Shown here: piece after piece, positions 32,849 through 41,883 of the stretch | How the letters are laid out: every line of letters begins with the position of its first letter | Numbering within the stretch: position 1 is the first letter of the stretch | Origin: a virus | Strand: one strand, 5' to 3' | Length of the DNA stretch: 49,902 nucleotides | Virus record (IMG/VR): IMGVR_UViG_3300020410_000018 | Coordinates: 1 to 49,902 of that record | Notes under the pieces: model-generated | The model's input: the letters and a program-made list of their open reading frames with translations, nothing else | What the model was told of the DNA's origin: nothing | Databases searched by the model: none | Position numbers and translations under genes: made by a program

Positions 32849-34834
32849 CTATGCCTCCTCTTCCTTGGGGCATAGGTCTTTCTCTGGGCACTTAACAACC
32901 TTTACCTTGTCATTCTCGGAAGTACTGTCTGTCGCCTCCGTCAAGAATTTAGGGACTGGAGACGCGGCTTGGTAAACATTAACACTGGTCTCCGTAGTAA
33001 CAGCATTGACACAATCAAGATCTTTAATCACGGTGCATGTCTCCGCATCCTTATAAACCGATACTGTCGTAATTTCTGACCCAGTGATACCAGTAGTCAA
33101 ATTTGCTCCCACTACCCCCTGAACAACTGACGCACCAGTTACACCAGTATCTGAAGACTGGTTTATTAAACCCTGAACTTTAGTAGCATCAACTACACCA
33201 GTGGTTATACCAGCACCCACTATCCCACTTACGGTAGAACAATCAGTCACGCCGCTGACTACAGATGCCCCTTGAATAATAGAAAGATCAGAAGGGCCAC
33301 TGGTTTCATAGGAACCACTAGCCGCTACACCCAATGCCCACACTTCTCCCGTGCCATCGGCACCCTCTACTTTATGGTAGGTAAGAGATTGCAACCCACC
33401 TCCCTGATACATATTAGACGTTGGGGTTCCGGTTATCATGCTAGTATTCGAACTCCCCCCAGACCAAACATTTCCCGTGTCCCCAGATATCATGTTACTA
33501 TCCTGCGATCCACCAATCCATATTGTACCCGTAGCCCCAGTTATCATGTTAGGGTTTGCACTTCCACCATACCAAATTTGATTGCTAGTAGTTCCCGCTG
33601 ACCACACACCCACTTCCGATCCTGACCCTTGGCGCAATACATCGGTATACTTATTATCGGAATCGGGGCACTCAGCTACGGATTTATATGAAGTATATAC
33701 TGTAGCTACTGAAGGGGTCGTGGTCGCAAGATCTAAACAATCAAGATCACCGAAGCAACTGACTAAACCGTCCTCTATCTTGCCTACCTTTTTGCCGCCA
33801 ACTTTAAACCACTTGTCATACTCATTTCCCCAAATATGTATCTCGTTAGCATCTATCTGAGCGGCTAGCTTCTGGGCATCATTGTCGTCTTTATTTAAAC
33901 CTTCATACTCAACTTGTATCTGGTGCTTGCCTGTAAACCCATCGTCGGCACCCCCAGCAACAACAGGGTTGCCTTGGTCGTCAGACCCTCCCGATTCTTT
34001 TAGCCTGTCCTTGGAATTTAAAGTGCGTAATCGGTGTTGGTCTAAGCCTATATTATACTCTTTATATATGTTTTTGCTTTTACGATCCTCGTGACCAGTT
34101 TCAGGATCTACCCCTTGTTTATAACTACTCTTATTTTTAAATACATTATAACCCCTTATCCACCAAAAAGGTCCGCGATGACCGTAAAGCCCACCCCATA
34201 ATTGCACTTGTCGTGCGTCTTCCTCTTCATCATTCCAAAAATTCCTCTCCAATTTTCCCTCTTTAACCCAAAATAGAGGAATATGATACTCACCGTCGAT
34301 GCCACCCCCTAATTCCCCCGGTGGTTTAAAATATGTAGATGCGGGGACTTCAGCACCAAACTGATCCCCTTCTTCCACATGTAGTGTGTATTTGGTATTA
34401 ATTTGACCATGCTCGTCAGTTCCAAATTTAGAATATACTACACAGTCGTCAGTTACCTTTATAATATTCTTGTCTAGTTCGTGAAGTGTGACCTCCTTGC
34501 CATCACCCTTTGGGTGTATCTCGTATATGTATGCTGTTGTAACACACACGTTCATATCACTGTCAGGCTCAAACCTATAAGGTTCATGCTCTTGGCGATA
34601 ACGAACATCTAAGTGTTGGACTTCTCTTCCCTCGTCATCACTAAAGGCTCTAGCCGCATAATACTCTGCGTCACCCATCGCATCTGGTAACGCAGTAAAT
34701 AGAGGAACATCCCTTAACTCAGACGGGGATACACTTGAATCCGCTGGTTCTAAAAACTCATCTAAAGATTCTTCTACCGACTCTTCGACAGAACGAGAAA
34801 AGAAATTCTTAAAGCTTTTAAACAAACTCGACAT
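32849..34834 (-). CDS. Large tail protein with 18-residue repeats, probable receptor-interaction region
   Basis: 661 residues. The N-terminal 400 residues are mixed beta structure with several WGG motifs (QLWGGLYGHRGPFWWIRGYN). Residues about 415-480 contain three tandem 18-residue units of the form (I/V)W-x-GGS-x5-MI(T/S)G, and about 505-600 contain shorter G-x-x-TG/VQG units, suggesting a beta-solenoid or fibrous shaft. The C-terminus is cysteine-rich and acidic (CPEKDLCPKEEEA). It abuts the next tail gene, so it is likely a virion spike or fibre component. Confidence 0.55.
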   Translation of the reverse strand: MSSLFKSFKNFFSRSVEESVEESLDEFLEPADSSVSPSELRDVPLFTALPDAMGDAEYYAARAFSDDEGREVQHLDVRYRQEHEPYRFEPDSDMNVCVTTAYIYEIHPKGDGKEVTLHELDKNIIKVTDDCVVYSKFGTDEHGQINTKYTLHVEEGDQFGAEVPASTYFKPPGELGGGIDGEYHIPLFWVKEGKLERNFWNDEEEDARQVQLWGGLYGHRGPFWWIRGYNVFKNKSSYKQGVDPETGHEDRKSKNIYKEYNIGLDQHRLRTLNSKDRLKESGGSDDQGNPVVAGGADDGFTGKHQIQVEYEGLNKDDNDAQKLAAQIDANEIHIWGNEYDKWFKVGGKKVGKIEDGLVSCFGDLDCLDLATTTPSVATVYTSYKSVAECPDSDNKYTDVLRQGSGSEVGVWSAGTTSNQIWYGGSANPNMITGATGTIWIGGSQDSNMISGDTGNVWSGGSSNTSMITGTPTSNMYQGGGLQSLTYHKVEGADGTGEVWALGVAASGSYETSGPSDLSIIQGASVVSGVTDCSTVSGIVGAGITTGVVDATKVQGLINQSSDTGVTGASVVQGVVGANLTTGITGSEITTVSVYKDAETCTVIKDLDCVNAVTTETSVNVYQAASPVPKFLTEATDSTSENDKVKVVKCPEKDLCPKEEEA

Positions 34835-36181
34835 TTACTCAGAATAAGTTGGTTTATGCACCGTCCAAGTCGTCCTTATATAACCTCCCCTAGCCACTTC
34901 TTGCTTATCTCTAGCCACATGTGTATCAGGCCAAGTCGTTGGAATGGTCGCACGTATCTTTTTTGTATATACCGTATACTTATACACGGGATCTACAGTG
35001 CCTGATGTGCATTGTATTTCACGCCCTTTTGTCAGACATGGTGGAACTGATATCCGCACATAGGGAGTTCCAAATGTAAAGGATTGGGGTTGCATGGCGA
35101 AGGACTCTACTTTACCGCCATTATTCTGTGTAAATGGGTCTGGCGACCACTTGACTACTACGGTTGTTTTGCAAGGCCCTCGATATGCTTCTGGGTTCAT
35201 GTGGTACTCAGGGAAAGAAAGCATCTGCCCATCATGCCTTTCCCACGAAATCACTTTTATTGACTGCAATACAGGAGGGAACGTATGCTCAGTTACTGTA
35301 TCGTATTCGTCTAATTTAATATTCTTTGTATCTATAGGTTCCCCAGCAATTACGTCTTTTGTTATCACCTCATACCAATCTGAAGATACCTGCCTACCCT
35401 CACGATAAAACCCAACCCTTAGGCCATCACCCACATCACGCACTTGGGTTTTCCAATAGTCAGACTCTTCTTCTGCAAATAAAGTCTGTACGGTACCACT
35501 AGCACTTTCACCCTCATTATTTGTATAAGCCACACTTTGACCGTGGTAAAGGTAATCCACAGCTTGCATTAAAGTATTGTGCGAAAGGTCGTCGTAGTTA
35601 TGAGTTGTTATGGTGGTAGGTATAAAATACACCCTTTGCTCTACAACAAATATCCCATCTAATTCTTTATCGCCTATCCTCTTCTGTTCACGACCCATTA
35701 AGATATAACCCTTATTATAAAAGGTGTCCGTAGTGTCATCCTCCCAACCATCACCCCCATCCGACTTTTGTTTTAAAGGCATCGCTGATCCAGCGGATAA
35801 TGCGGCGACACCCTCTTCAAAAGAAGACCTCAAATAAACATACGTCCTTACAACGGTATCAAACTTTGTTTGACCCAAGTTTGCTTGGGAGTGCTCAAAA
35901 TTGTAATTGTCCTGTGTCTCCCTTTCGTTGACATAAAAATACTGGTAGAACTGACCATTTGGATCAGCTTGCCGTATATAAGCCAAAACATGATTAGGAA
36001 AATTAGTAGTATCTGGATGTTTAGTCCCGTACTTAGGTAGCGAATTTTTTAGCTGTTCAGGGGTCATACCAACCCTCTGAGCGTCTACGGTCTCATAGAA
36101 CAAAATATCCTGCACATTCGGAGATACGAATGACAGAACGTGTTGTCTTTGTGGACTGGGTTGATTTCGTTGAACAGGCAT
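34835..36181 (-). CDS. Probable tail protein, 448 aa
   Basis: Beta-rich protein with many aromatic strands (QYFYVNERETQDNYNF, TYVYLRSSFEEG, RVYFIPTTITTH) placed between two tail genes; its stop abuts the next gene. No family recognised. Composition and neighbours suggest a baseplate or stem part. Its ATG overlaps the stop of the small upstream gene (TAATG). Confidence 0.5.
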   Translation of the reverse strand: MPVQRNQPSPQRQHVLSFVSPNVQDILFYETVDAQRVGMTPEQLKNSLPKYGTKHPDTTNFPNHVLAYIRQADPNGQFYQYFYVNERETQDNYNFEHSQANLGQTKFDTVVRTYVYLRSSFEEGVAALSAGSAMPLKQKSDGGDGWEDDTTDTFYNKGYILMGREQKRIGDKELDGIFVVEQRVYFIPTTITTHNYDDLSHNTLMQAVDYLYHGQSVAYTNNEGESASGTVQTLFAEEESDYWKTQVRDVGDGLRVGFYREGRQVSSDWYEVITKDVIAGEPIDTKNIKLDEYDTVTEHTFPPVLQSIKVISWERHDGQMLSFPEYHMNPEAYRGPCKTTVVVKWSPDPFTQNNGGKVESFAMQPQSFTFGTPYVRISVPPCLTKGREIQCTSGTVDPVYKYTVYTKKIRATIPTTWPDTHVARDKQEVARGGYIRTTWTVHKPTYSE

Positions 36182-36360
36182 TAATCAGGTTGTGGTAATT
36201 CTTGAGGCTCTTCAGAGGTATCAGGCTCAGGGTCGTCTGCAAATTTTCTAGCCAGCATTGTTGCGGGGGCAGATACACTTAATCCGCGCTCCATAACGGC
36301 GATATTAAACAACTGAATAGCCATTCTGCGTTCTTCATCAGTGAACTCAATTCGTTTCAT
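36181..36360 (-). CDS. Hypothetical small protein, 59 aa
   Basis: A 59-codon frame in the gap between tail genes. It has a helical N-terminus (RIEFTDEERRMAIQLFNIAV) and an acidic Pro/Glu-rich tail (DDPEPDTSEEPQELPQPD). The stop overlaps the next ATG and a promoter-like sequence lies just upstream. Role unknown. Confidence 0.55.
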   Translation of the reverse strand: MKRIEFTDEERRMAIQLFNIAVMERGLSVSAPATMLARKFADDPEPDTSEEPQELPQPD

Positions 36361-36368
36361 AGGCTTAA

Positions 36369-36397
36369 AAAATAAGTCGTGGAGGATTCGTTTTCAA
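36369..36397 (-). promoter_or_regulatory. Promoter before the 59-aa and 448-aa genes
   Basis: On the - strand TTGAAA (36392-36397), 17 bases, TATTTT (36369-36374), then 8 bases to the ATG at 36360. It fills the only gap in this part of the tail operon. Confidence 0.5.
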
Positions 36398-36410
36398 GAT
36401 TTTTATGGCG

Positions 36411-36758
36411 TTATTCTTGATCCTCTAGCGAATCCGCTGGGTCATTGGGGTCAGTTGGAAACCACCCACCTTGCCAAACCTCGGATATGGTGAGCTTTGC
36501 TCTAGCATCCAGCCTAGATTGTATGTCTTCAGGAATATCAACAATGTCTAGGCACTTCACATCAATCGGGACAATATACTCATCTTTGTCTGGGTGCTTT
36601 CTAGGATCTGCCCACTTTTCAGCGGAATAGTTCTCAATGCCCCCTTCTGAGGCAGGGCGGCTCGCTAACTGGTGGCATAGGTCACACGCGGCTTGGGCTT
36701 CAGCCAAAGCATTATCCCCCGTGTAGTGCAGGTAATAGTTCTCCGTTTCTTCACTCAT
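36411..36758 (-). CDS. Hypothetical tail-region protein, 115 aa
   Basis: Acidic, partly helical protein (YYLHYTGDNALAEAQAACDL, DIPEDIQSRLDARAKLTISEVW) ending in a DPNDPADSLED tail. It is downstream of the fibre genes, where small fibre-assembly proteins are common, but no family was recognised. ATG 36758 is used because it overlaps the upstream stop; ATG 36761 is equally possible. Confidence 0.5.
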   Translation of the reverse strand: MSEETENYYLHYTGDNALAEAQAACDLCHQLASRPASEGGIENYSAEKWADPRKHPDKDEYIVPIDVKCLDIVDIPEDIQSRLDARAKLTISEVWQGGWFPTDPNDPADSLEDQE

Positions 36759-37633
36759 CAATAACCAAGTCCTGAAGCGTTGTTGGTTGAATCTACGTTA
36801 TGTCTTTTCGCCATCTGCAAACTCAAAGCAGAGACTTGCGTGTTAGAGAACTCTGCTTCTGTTGCATCAAACATAATAACTTCAGCTATATAACCTCTGA
36901 ACGGGCGGTGTTCAGCATAATTAGCCCCCAGTCTTAGTGGACCAAATACGTCTGAGTCCATAGCGTACGCGTTTGAATTCTTTTTAACCAAATCCTTCAT
37001 AAACAAAGAAGGTTTATTTGTATCGCTCGGTATTCTACCGCAACCTATATGGTCGTAATATACTCCGGGGTTATCATTCCCGTCATACGTTCCCGGCGAC
37101 CAGTTCGTCATATATTTAAATGTGGTAGAGGAAGTGTATGCCCAAATTATCCTGTTTTCTTTGGGGGAAGCATCGTTGATGTTTGCATACCACCAAGCTT
37201 TATCGTCATCCCAATCATCACTACTGCCTTCTTGGGCAAGTAATATGTTTGTTACACTATACCCCGGCTGATATTGAGCTATTAAAAATAATACTGAATC
37301 AATATGTCGGTCAGTGTCGTTCCCCCCTACTAAAAAAGTCGTTGTTGACCCTTCATAAAATTTAATAGTTCCAGAAGAAAGGCAATCACCTCCAGCGCGA
37401 TTGGTTAAAGCTGATGAATAGATTATTGGTTGTTTGCTGGCTGTGCCTTGGGTAAGCGTCCAATCCTCGGTTGGCACTTTGCCCGTCCATCTTGACCTCC
37501 AAGCTGAAACCTTGTCACTCCCATCTGCATCATAGGAATCAGCCAAACTGACATCATACCACGCGAGTGGTTGATTCCCGTAGAACTCATACCCATATGG
37601 GGTGCTAGAACTGGCGGCTACTCCTGCAAACAT
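36758..37633 (-). CDS. LamG/lectin-like tail protein, 291 aa
   Basis: From ATG 37633 (TAATG overlap with the fibre gene) the sequence reads like phage concanavalin/LamG-type modules: PLAWYDVSLADSYDADGSDK, then VSAWRSRWTG early and RGYIAEVIMFDATEAEFSNT with QVSALSLQMAKRHNV at the end. Such domains bind glycans and cap tail fibres. Likely the adhesive partner of the upstream fibre. The longer start at 37693 lies inside the fibre gene and is unlikely. Confidence 0.65.
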   Translation of the reverse strand: MFAGVAASSSTPYGYEFYGNQPLAWYDVSLADSYDADGSDKVSAWRSRWTGKVPTEDWTLTQGTASKQPIIYSSALTNRAGGDCLSSGTIKFYEGSTTTFLVGGNDTDRHIDSVLFLIAQYQPGYSVTNILLAQEGSSDDWDDDKAWWYANINDASPKENRIIWAYTSSTTFKYMTNWSPGTYDGNDNPGVYYDHIGCGRIPSDTNKPSLFMKDLVKKNSNAYAMDSDVFGPLRLGANYAEHRPFRGYIAEVIMFDATEAEFSNTQVSALSLQMAKRHNVDSTNNASGLGY

Positions 37634-39441
37634 TATGTGGTCAAGTCTCCGATTAGATCGAACTCGGATGCACCACTGCCCTTTGTTATACATATCAGGG
37701 TGGCGGCTGAGTATTGGTAGGCTAACTTCTTTTTGTCACCAACAGAATTAATAGTAACTCCAGAGGCTTCGTCGATTGTAACCCCGCCAGCACCTTTGCG
37801 GAAAAGCGTGACCACATCTCCCGGTTCAAATGTATTATCGGGAACAGTTACCGTGACGGTTGATGCGTTGTTAAGTCGAACCGTTTTGGTCGCGTCTCCA
37901 ACAACCAAGGTATAGGTCGTATTAGTTTGATCGTTCTTGATCGTCCGGAGTTGCTCCCACCTTAGCGAATCACCGTTAGCGGTTCCTGCCGCCATTCCTG
38001 TTATTTTATAGCCTCCTCCTTGAAGGTTGCCCCCTAACGCTCCCCCTGACCATATCCCGTTAGACATTGCCTCACTGCCGAAATCTAGGGTTCCCGACAT
38101 CGAGCCACCGGACTTCATCAAAGCACCAGCCGCTGAGACGTTAGTAGCGTCCGTTACGTCTGCACTTGCTTCAATCGCGTCCAACTTTGTCTTGTCCCCA
38201 TCCGCAAACGCGCCTTCAGATGGTTTGACTTGCAGAGTTGAAATGGTTACCCCCTTCACACCTGCCAAATCGGTTAGCTCACTATCCATTAGTGCACCAG
38301 CGGCAGTAACATTAGTTGCATCGGTTACGTCTGCACCAGATTCGATTGCGTCCAACTTTGTCTTATCTCCGTTTGCAAAAGCTCCTTCAGACGGTTGAGC
38401 TTGCTTGGCATCTAGTTGTGTCTGGATTGCCGAAGTAACGCCATCCAAGTAACCAAGTTCCGTCGAAGTAACAGCCGAAACCTCGATTTTTCCAGACCCA
38501 TTTGATGCGAGTGCCCTAGAAGCCGTTAAATCTTCAGTATCTATAGTGGTAGCGGCTCCAGTAATTGTAGCTTGCTTGGCATCTAATTGGGTTTGTATAG
38601 CTGAACTTACTCCATCTAAGTATCCAAGCTCCGTTGATGTGACATCGCTCACAGCAATTTTGCCGGAAGAATTTGAAACAACCGCACGAGATGCAGTGAG
38701 ATCTTCGGTATCTATAGTGGTAGCGGCTCCAGTAATTGTAGCTTGCTTCGTATCCAGTTGAGAAACATTGACTGCATCACCACTAGCAGAACCGTTTGCA
38801 AGATTTGTTACCTTATTAGAGTTAGCGTCTATATTTACGCTGTTAAGTTTTAGAGCCTTACTAAATACTAGATTGGTGTCCCCTCCATCAACACGAAAGT
38901 ATTCAGCTACCCCGCCAGAACCATTATCAGATTGGAAAATTATATCACCGTCGTCTGTGTTGTTCCCGATATACAAATTACCTGTCGTGGCTTCGACGTA
39001 ACTATGGGAAGCATTGTGGTAAAGTTGAAGGTCGTCCCCAGTTCCTATCTTTAACTTTACGTTATCGGTTAACTCAAGTGAGTCGTCACTCGCATCCCAA
39101 CGGGCACTACGAGAATCTGTAGCACCATATAACAACACATCACTTCCTGCGGCATTAGCTCCGACAGTAAGACCCCCTTTTGCTACAGTGTCACCCGCCT
39201 TATCAACAGCGAACTTAGACACACCACCAATCTGCATATCAAGTAACTCACTGGTTGAGGAACTTGAGGTGTCAGTAACATTAACCAACAAAGAGGTAAA
39301 CTCAGTGCCTGATTCATTCCAAATAGGCGTAATCGACAAATTGCCGTCTATATCACCTCCGGCATTTAACCCAGTAGCACCAGATGTAACTACGTGTACA
39401 TTATTAACAGACTGGGTTACAGTTACAGTTTCGTTCGCCAT
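37633..39441 (-). CDS. Tail fibre, 602 aa, with 57-residue repeats
   Basis: Collagen-free, Thr/Ala/Asp-rich fibre of the marine-phage type. The N-terminus (MANETVTVTQSVNNVHVVTS) precedes a GDIDGNLSITP strand region. Two 57-residue repeats contain TGAATTIDTEDLTASRA and STELGYLDGV-x-SAIQTQLDAK. Further on, two units of SEGAFA(N/D)GDKTKLDAIE-x-x-ADVTDATNV occur. These repeats are common trimeric-fibre building blocks. The C-terminus is a compact beta domain. Confidence 0.75.
   Translation of the reverse strand: MANETVTVTQSVNNVHVVTSGATGLNAGGDIDGNLSITPIWNESGTEFTSLLVNVTDTSSSSTSELLDMQIGGVSKFAVDKAGDTVAKGGLTVGANAAGSDVLLYGATDSRSARWDASDDSLELTDNVKLKIGTGDDLQLYHNASHSYVEATTGNLYIGNNTDDGDIIFQSDNGSGGVAEYFRVDGGDTNLVFSKALKLNSVNIDANSNKVTNLANGSASGDAVNVSQLDTKQATITGAATTIDTEDLTASRAVVSNSSGKIAVSDVTSTELGYLDGVSSAIQTQLDAKQATITGAATTIDTEDLTASRALASNGSGKIEVSAVTSTELGYLDGVTSAIQTQLDAKQAQPSEGAFANGDKTKLDAIESGADVTDATNVTAAGALMDSELTDLAGVKGVTISTLQVKPSEGAFADGDKTKLDAIEASADVTDATNVSAAGALMKSGGSMSGTLDFGSEAMSNGIWSGGALGGNLQGGGYKITGMAAGTANGDSLRWEQLRTIKNDQTNTTYTLVVGDATKTVRLNNASTVTVTVPDNTFEPGDVVTLFRKGAGGVTIDEASGVTINSVGDKKKLAYQYSAATLICITKGSGASEFDLIGDLTT
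38407..38748 (-). repeat. Two tandem 171-bp repeats inside the tail fibre gene
   Basis: The two 57-codon units share a 41-base identical block (38537-38577 and 38708-38748) exactly 171 bases apart. Near-identity in DNA suggests recent duplication or ongoing recombination within the fibre shaft. Confidence 0.75.
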
Positions 39442-39839
39442 TATGCTGTGATTTCTGGTAAGATGTCAAAAGCTAGTCGTATGTGGTGTACAGTCTCCCC
39501 AGTTGAATTCTGTATAATTTTCAAATCGCCAAATACGGTTACTGACTCGTTAGGTAATAGAGAAGCTTGTGCGGTACTCCATTTAAGCTGGACGTTCGGT
39601 CCCGCAGAAGCGTAGTTCAAAGTTATCCTACTATCCGCTTCAGGGACTGCGGTTCCTGATGTCGCTCCAAACCGTAAGGTGTCAATAACCTTACCTTGGA
39701 AACTGTCACCTCGCTTACGGCGGATTACTAGTTCTGCATCAAAACCAGAACTTAGGTCTACGGCATCCGTAGCCCCAGCAAGTTTATATGTTATATCAAC
39801 TTGTTGTTTTAGTCCCCGCTGTAATTGTATATTTGCCAT
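39441..39839 (-). CDS. Structural protein, tail-associated, 132 aa
   Basis: Beta-rich domain (MANIQLQRGLKQQVDITYKL, AELVIRRKRGDSFQGK, SVTVFGDLKIIQN). Such single beta-sandwich proteins upstream of fibre genes often serve as adaptor or baseplate pieces. Ends overlapping the fibre start. No family named with confidence. Confidence 0.5.
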   Translation of the reverse strand: MANIQLQRGLKQQVDITYKLAGATDAVDLSSGFDAELVIRRKRGDSFQGKVIDTLRFGATSGTAVPEADSRITLNYASAGPNVQLKWSTAQASLLPNESVTVFGDLKIIQNSTGETVHHIRLAFDILPEITA

Positions 39840-39840
39840 T

Positions 39841-40488
39841 TTAGGCTTCAGTTAAAGTAAATCGGTAATCACAGATGTAGTCTAATGTTACACGAGTGTC
39901 AGTTGTGAATAACGGGCCAGTAGCCAAGTCTTTAGTTGTTTCCCCATCTAATTCATAGACAGTGCCGCTAGTCGTAGCATCACTGGTAGTCTTCATTATA
40001 AATAGTGGTCCCGCTGAAGAATAGCTCGGATCGGCGGTTGCTGTCATCAGGTATGTACCTGCTGTGGCAATCGCAGAACCAAAAGTAATCACCCCAGCCG
40101 AAGTTACGGAAGCGACTGCCTGAGTCGTTAGTGGCGCAACGTCCGTTTTTATGTTTACCACATGGTCGGGGCCTACTGAAATAAGATTCGCTTCACCCGC
40201 CCGAAGTTTTACATCAAAGCTAGTACCCGCATCCATACTAACATTTAGATGCCCTGCTGTGTTTATATTTTTAATTAATAGTAAACCTTCATGCCCACCA
40301 TCTAGCTCATCTGCGATATCATATAGCGCCACCCCAGTGCTAGCATGGTATACGGCGCGACCCTCCCCCGCAGAATAGCCGTGACTTTGGTTGGTGAATG
40401 ATAGGGCTGTAGTCGTGCCGCTAAAAGTTTCGTTATGTGTGTGGTTGCCGTAAGTTAAACGGATAGAACCAGAAATTGATGTAGACAT
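39841..40488 (-). CDS. Structural protein, 215 aa, leaderless start
   Basis: All-beta protein rich in Thr, Ser and Gly (SGSIRLTYGNHTHNETFSGT, LLLIKNINTAGHLNVSMDAG, TGTSFDV-like strands) with a C-terminal strand FTLTEA, resembling phage decoration or fibre-adaptor proteins. It starts the tail operon: TATAAT ends 5 bases before the ATG. No exact family recognised. Confidence 0.5.
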   Translation of the reverse strand: MSTSISGSIRLTYGNHTHNETFSGTTTALSFTNQSHGYSAGEGRAVYHASTGVALYDIADELDGGHEGLLLIKNINTAGHLNVSMDAGTSFDVKLRAGEANLISVGPDHVVNIKTDVAPLTTQAVASVTSAGVITFGSAIATAGTYLMTATADPSYSSAGPLFIMKTTSDATTSGTVYELDGETTKDLATGPLFTTDTRVTLDYICDYRFTLTEA

Positions 40489-40493
40489 GACTA

Positions 40494-40522
40494 ATTATAC
40501 TGTGAAGTCAATCAAATTACAA
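40494..40522 (-). promoter_or_regulatory. Promoter of the tail-fibre operon
   Basis: On the - strand TTGTAA (40517-40522), 17 bases, TATAAT (40494-40499), 5 bases to the ATG at 40488. A TGACT/AGTCA inverted repeat (40488-40492 and 40506-40510) flanks the -10 box. Confidence 0.65.
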
Positions 40523-40548
40523 GCTCGCGTAATATTACTGCTTAAAGG

Positions 40549-40577
40549 TTGACTTGAAGAAAATGCTGGCGGAAAAT
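40549..40577 (+). promoter_or_regulatory. Promoter of the glycosyltransferase gene
   Basis: TTGACT (40549-40554), 17 bases, GAAAAT (40572-40577), 5 bases to the ATG at 40583. The -10 box is poor, but the -35 box, spacing and distance to the ATG match the other leaderless promoters of this window. Confidence 0.5.
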
Positions 40578-40582
40578 TCAAA

Positions 40583-41296
40583 ATGCTTCCTGACAAAGAA
40601 CACAGGCTTTTTATAGCGACACCAGCATTTGGATTCCAAACATACGTTAACTACGTCAACAGTGTCGTCTCGTTCATCGCCGCATCGAGACCCAAAGACT
40701 TAAAGTATAGCACTTCGTTTCACCTCCACTCAGGGGGAGCACTAATCAGTCACGCTAGAAATGACATCGTCGATAAGTTTCTTAAAACAGATTGCACTAA
40801 AATATTATTCATAGATGCCGATATAGGTTTTGAGCCAGAAGATATATGGAGGCTACTACGGAAAGACGTTGATTTAGCTCTAGCACCCTACCTCACGAAA
40901 AATTTAACCAACCCAAACGAGTCTAAATTCATTCTTAAATTTAAAGACAAGACCCCAGACGAGGACGGTTTTGTTAAAATAACACGCGGTCCGGCAGGTT
41001 TTATGATGGTAGACCGTAACGTGTTTACAAAGATGGCAAAAGCATACCCCGAAAAGATTACGTATTCGACTCAGATACAGGACGGGAAGTTAGTGGAAAC
41101 TAAAAACTTCCCCGCTTTCTTCGACTGCATTACCTGTGAAGAAGAGGGTGCACTAGGGGAGGACATATCCTTCTGTAAAAGATGGACAGACATAGGCGGC
41201 GAAATATACTGCGATACAATCGCGGCACTTTCGCACCTCGGCACATTCAGGTTCAGGGGACAACTTGGTAAGTCCCTAGAAGCTGGAGTCGTATAA
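40583..41296 (+). CDS. GT-A-type glycosyltransferase, 237 aa
   Basis: Alpha/beta protein with a GT-A metal-binding DxD motif, LFIDAD (D78-A-D80), preceded by SHARNDIVDKFL and followed by APYLTKN and a GPAGFMMVDRNVF segment typical of phage family 2-like glycosyltransferases. It would transfer a sugar from a nucleotide sugar; the acceptor (virion protein, DNA or host surface glycan) is not readable. It is the only + strand gene inside the structural block, has its own promoter, and is convergent with the 188-aa gene 4 bases away. Confidence 0.75.
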   Translation: MLPDKEHRLFIATPAFGFQTYVNYVNSVVSFIAASRPKDLKYSTSFHLHSGGALISHARNDIVDKFLKTDCTKILFIDADIGFEPEDIWRLLRKDVDLALAPYLTKNLTNPNESKFILKFKDKTPDEDGFVKITRGPAGFMMVDRNVFTKMAKAYPEKITYSTQIQDGKLVETKNFPAFFDCITCEEEGALGEDISFCKRWTDIGGEIYCDTIAALSHLGTFRFRGQLGKSLEAGVV

Positions 41297-41300
41297 ACTT

Positions 41301-41867
41301 CTACAAGACGGACTTACGCCCATACATATAAAGCGCAAATCTTTCTGGGTCGGTAGCGGCTAACTCAGCAACACGAGGGTCACCTTCTATAGCATTCCGC
41401 ATGGTATCCATTTTCTGCTGATCCGTCTTTGAATTCACATCGAACGAACCACCGTCAGTGTAAACTGTTTCAAACAAAGCTATGTAATCTAACTCTGGCT
41501 CGGAGGGTTGTTTCTCAGGATCTGCTGACTCACCACTTTCTAACTTTTCTTGGTCGAAAAATTCGAGGAGATGCTTATTGTCTTTCTTACCATCAGAATA
41601 CGTAGGTTCAGGTTTCTCCATAGCGGCTACCACAACTGCTGTCTCAGGAGCAGTCTCTTGTAGACTTTTTTCTACCGCTTCGGAAAATGTCTGTTCCCCT
41701 GCATCTTCTGCTGGAGCTTCATCTTGTCCATCTGCATCTGCTGGCGCATCTGCGACAGGAGTTTCGCCCCTACCTTGCTTCTCAGCCATTTCAAGTTGGG
41801 CTTGAAGTCCCTGAAGCTTAATCTTAGCCTCTTCGATTTTTGCCTTAAGTTCACTTAAATCTGCCAT
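41301..41867 (-). CDS. Head-associated protein, 188 aa
   Basis: Lies right after the capsid gene. It has an N-terminal coiled coil (ELKAKIEEAKIKLQGLQAQL), an Ala/Asp/Glu/Pro-rich disordered linker (residues 38-65) and an ordered C-terminus (IEGDPRVAELAATDPERFAL, YMYGRKSVL). Possibly a capsid decoration or head-completion protein; the role is inferred from position. A strong hairpin separates it from the capsid gene, and TATATA lies 4 bases before the ATG. Confidence 0.5.
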   Translation of the reverse strand: MADLSELKAKIEEAKIKLQGLQAQLEMAEKQGRGETPVADAPADADGQDEAPAEDAGEQTFSEAVEKSLQETAPETAVVVAAMEKPEPTYSDGKKDNKHLLEFFDQEKLESGESADPEKQPSEPELDYIALFETVYTDGGSFDVNSKTDQQKMDTMRNAIEGDPRVAELAATDPERFALYMYGRKSVL

Positions 41868-41883
41868 TTTCTATATAAGTTAT

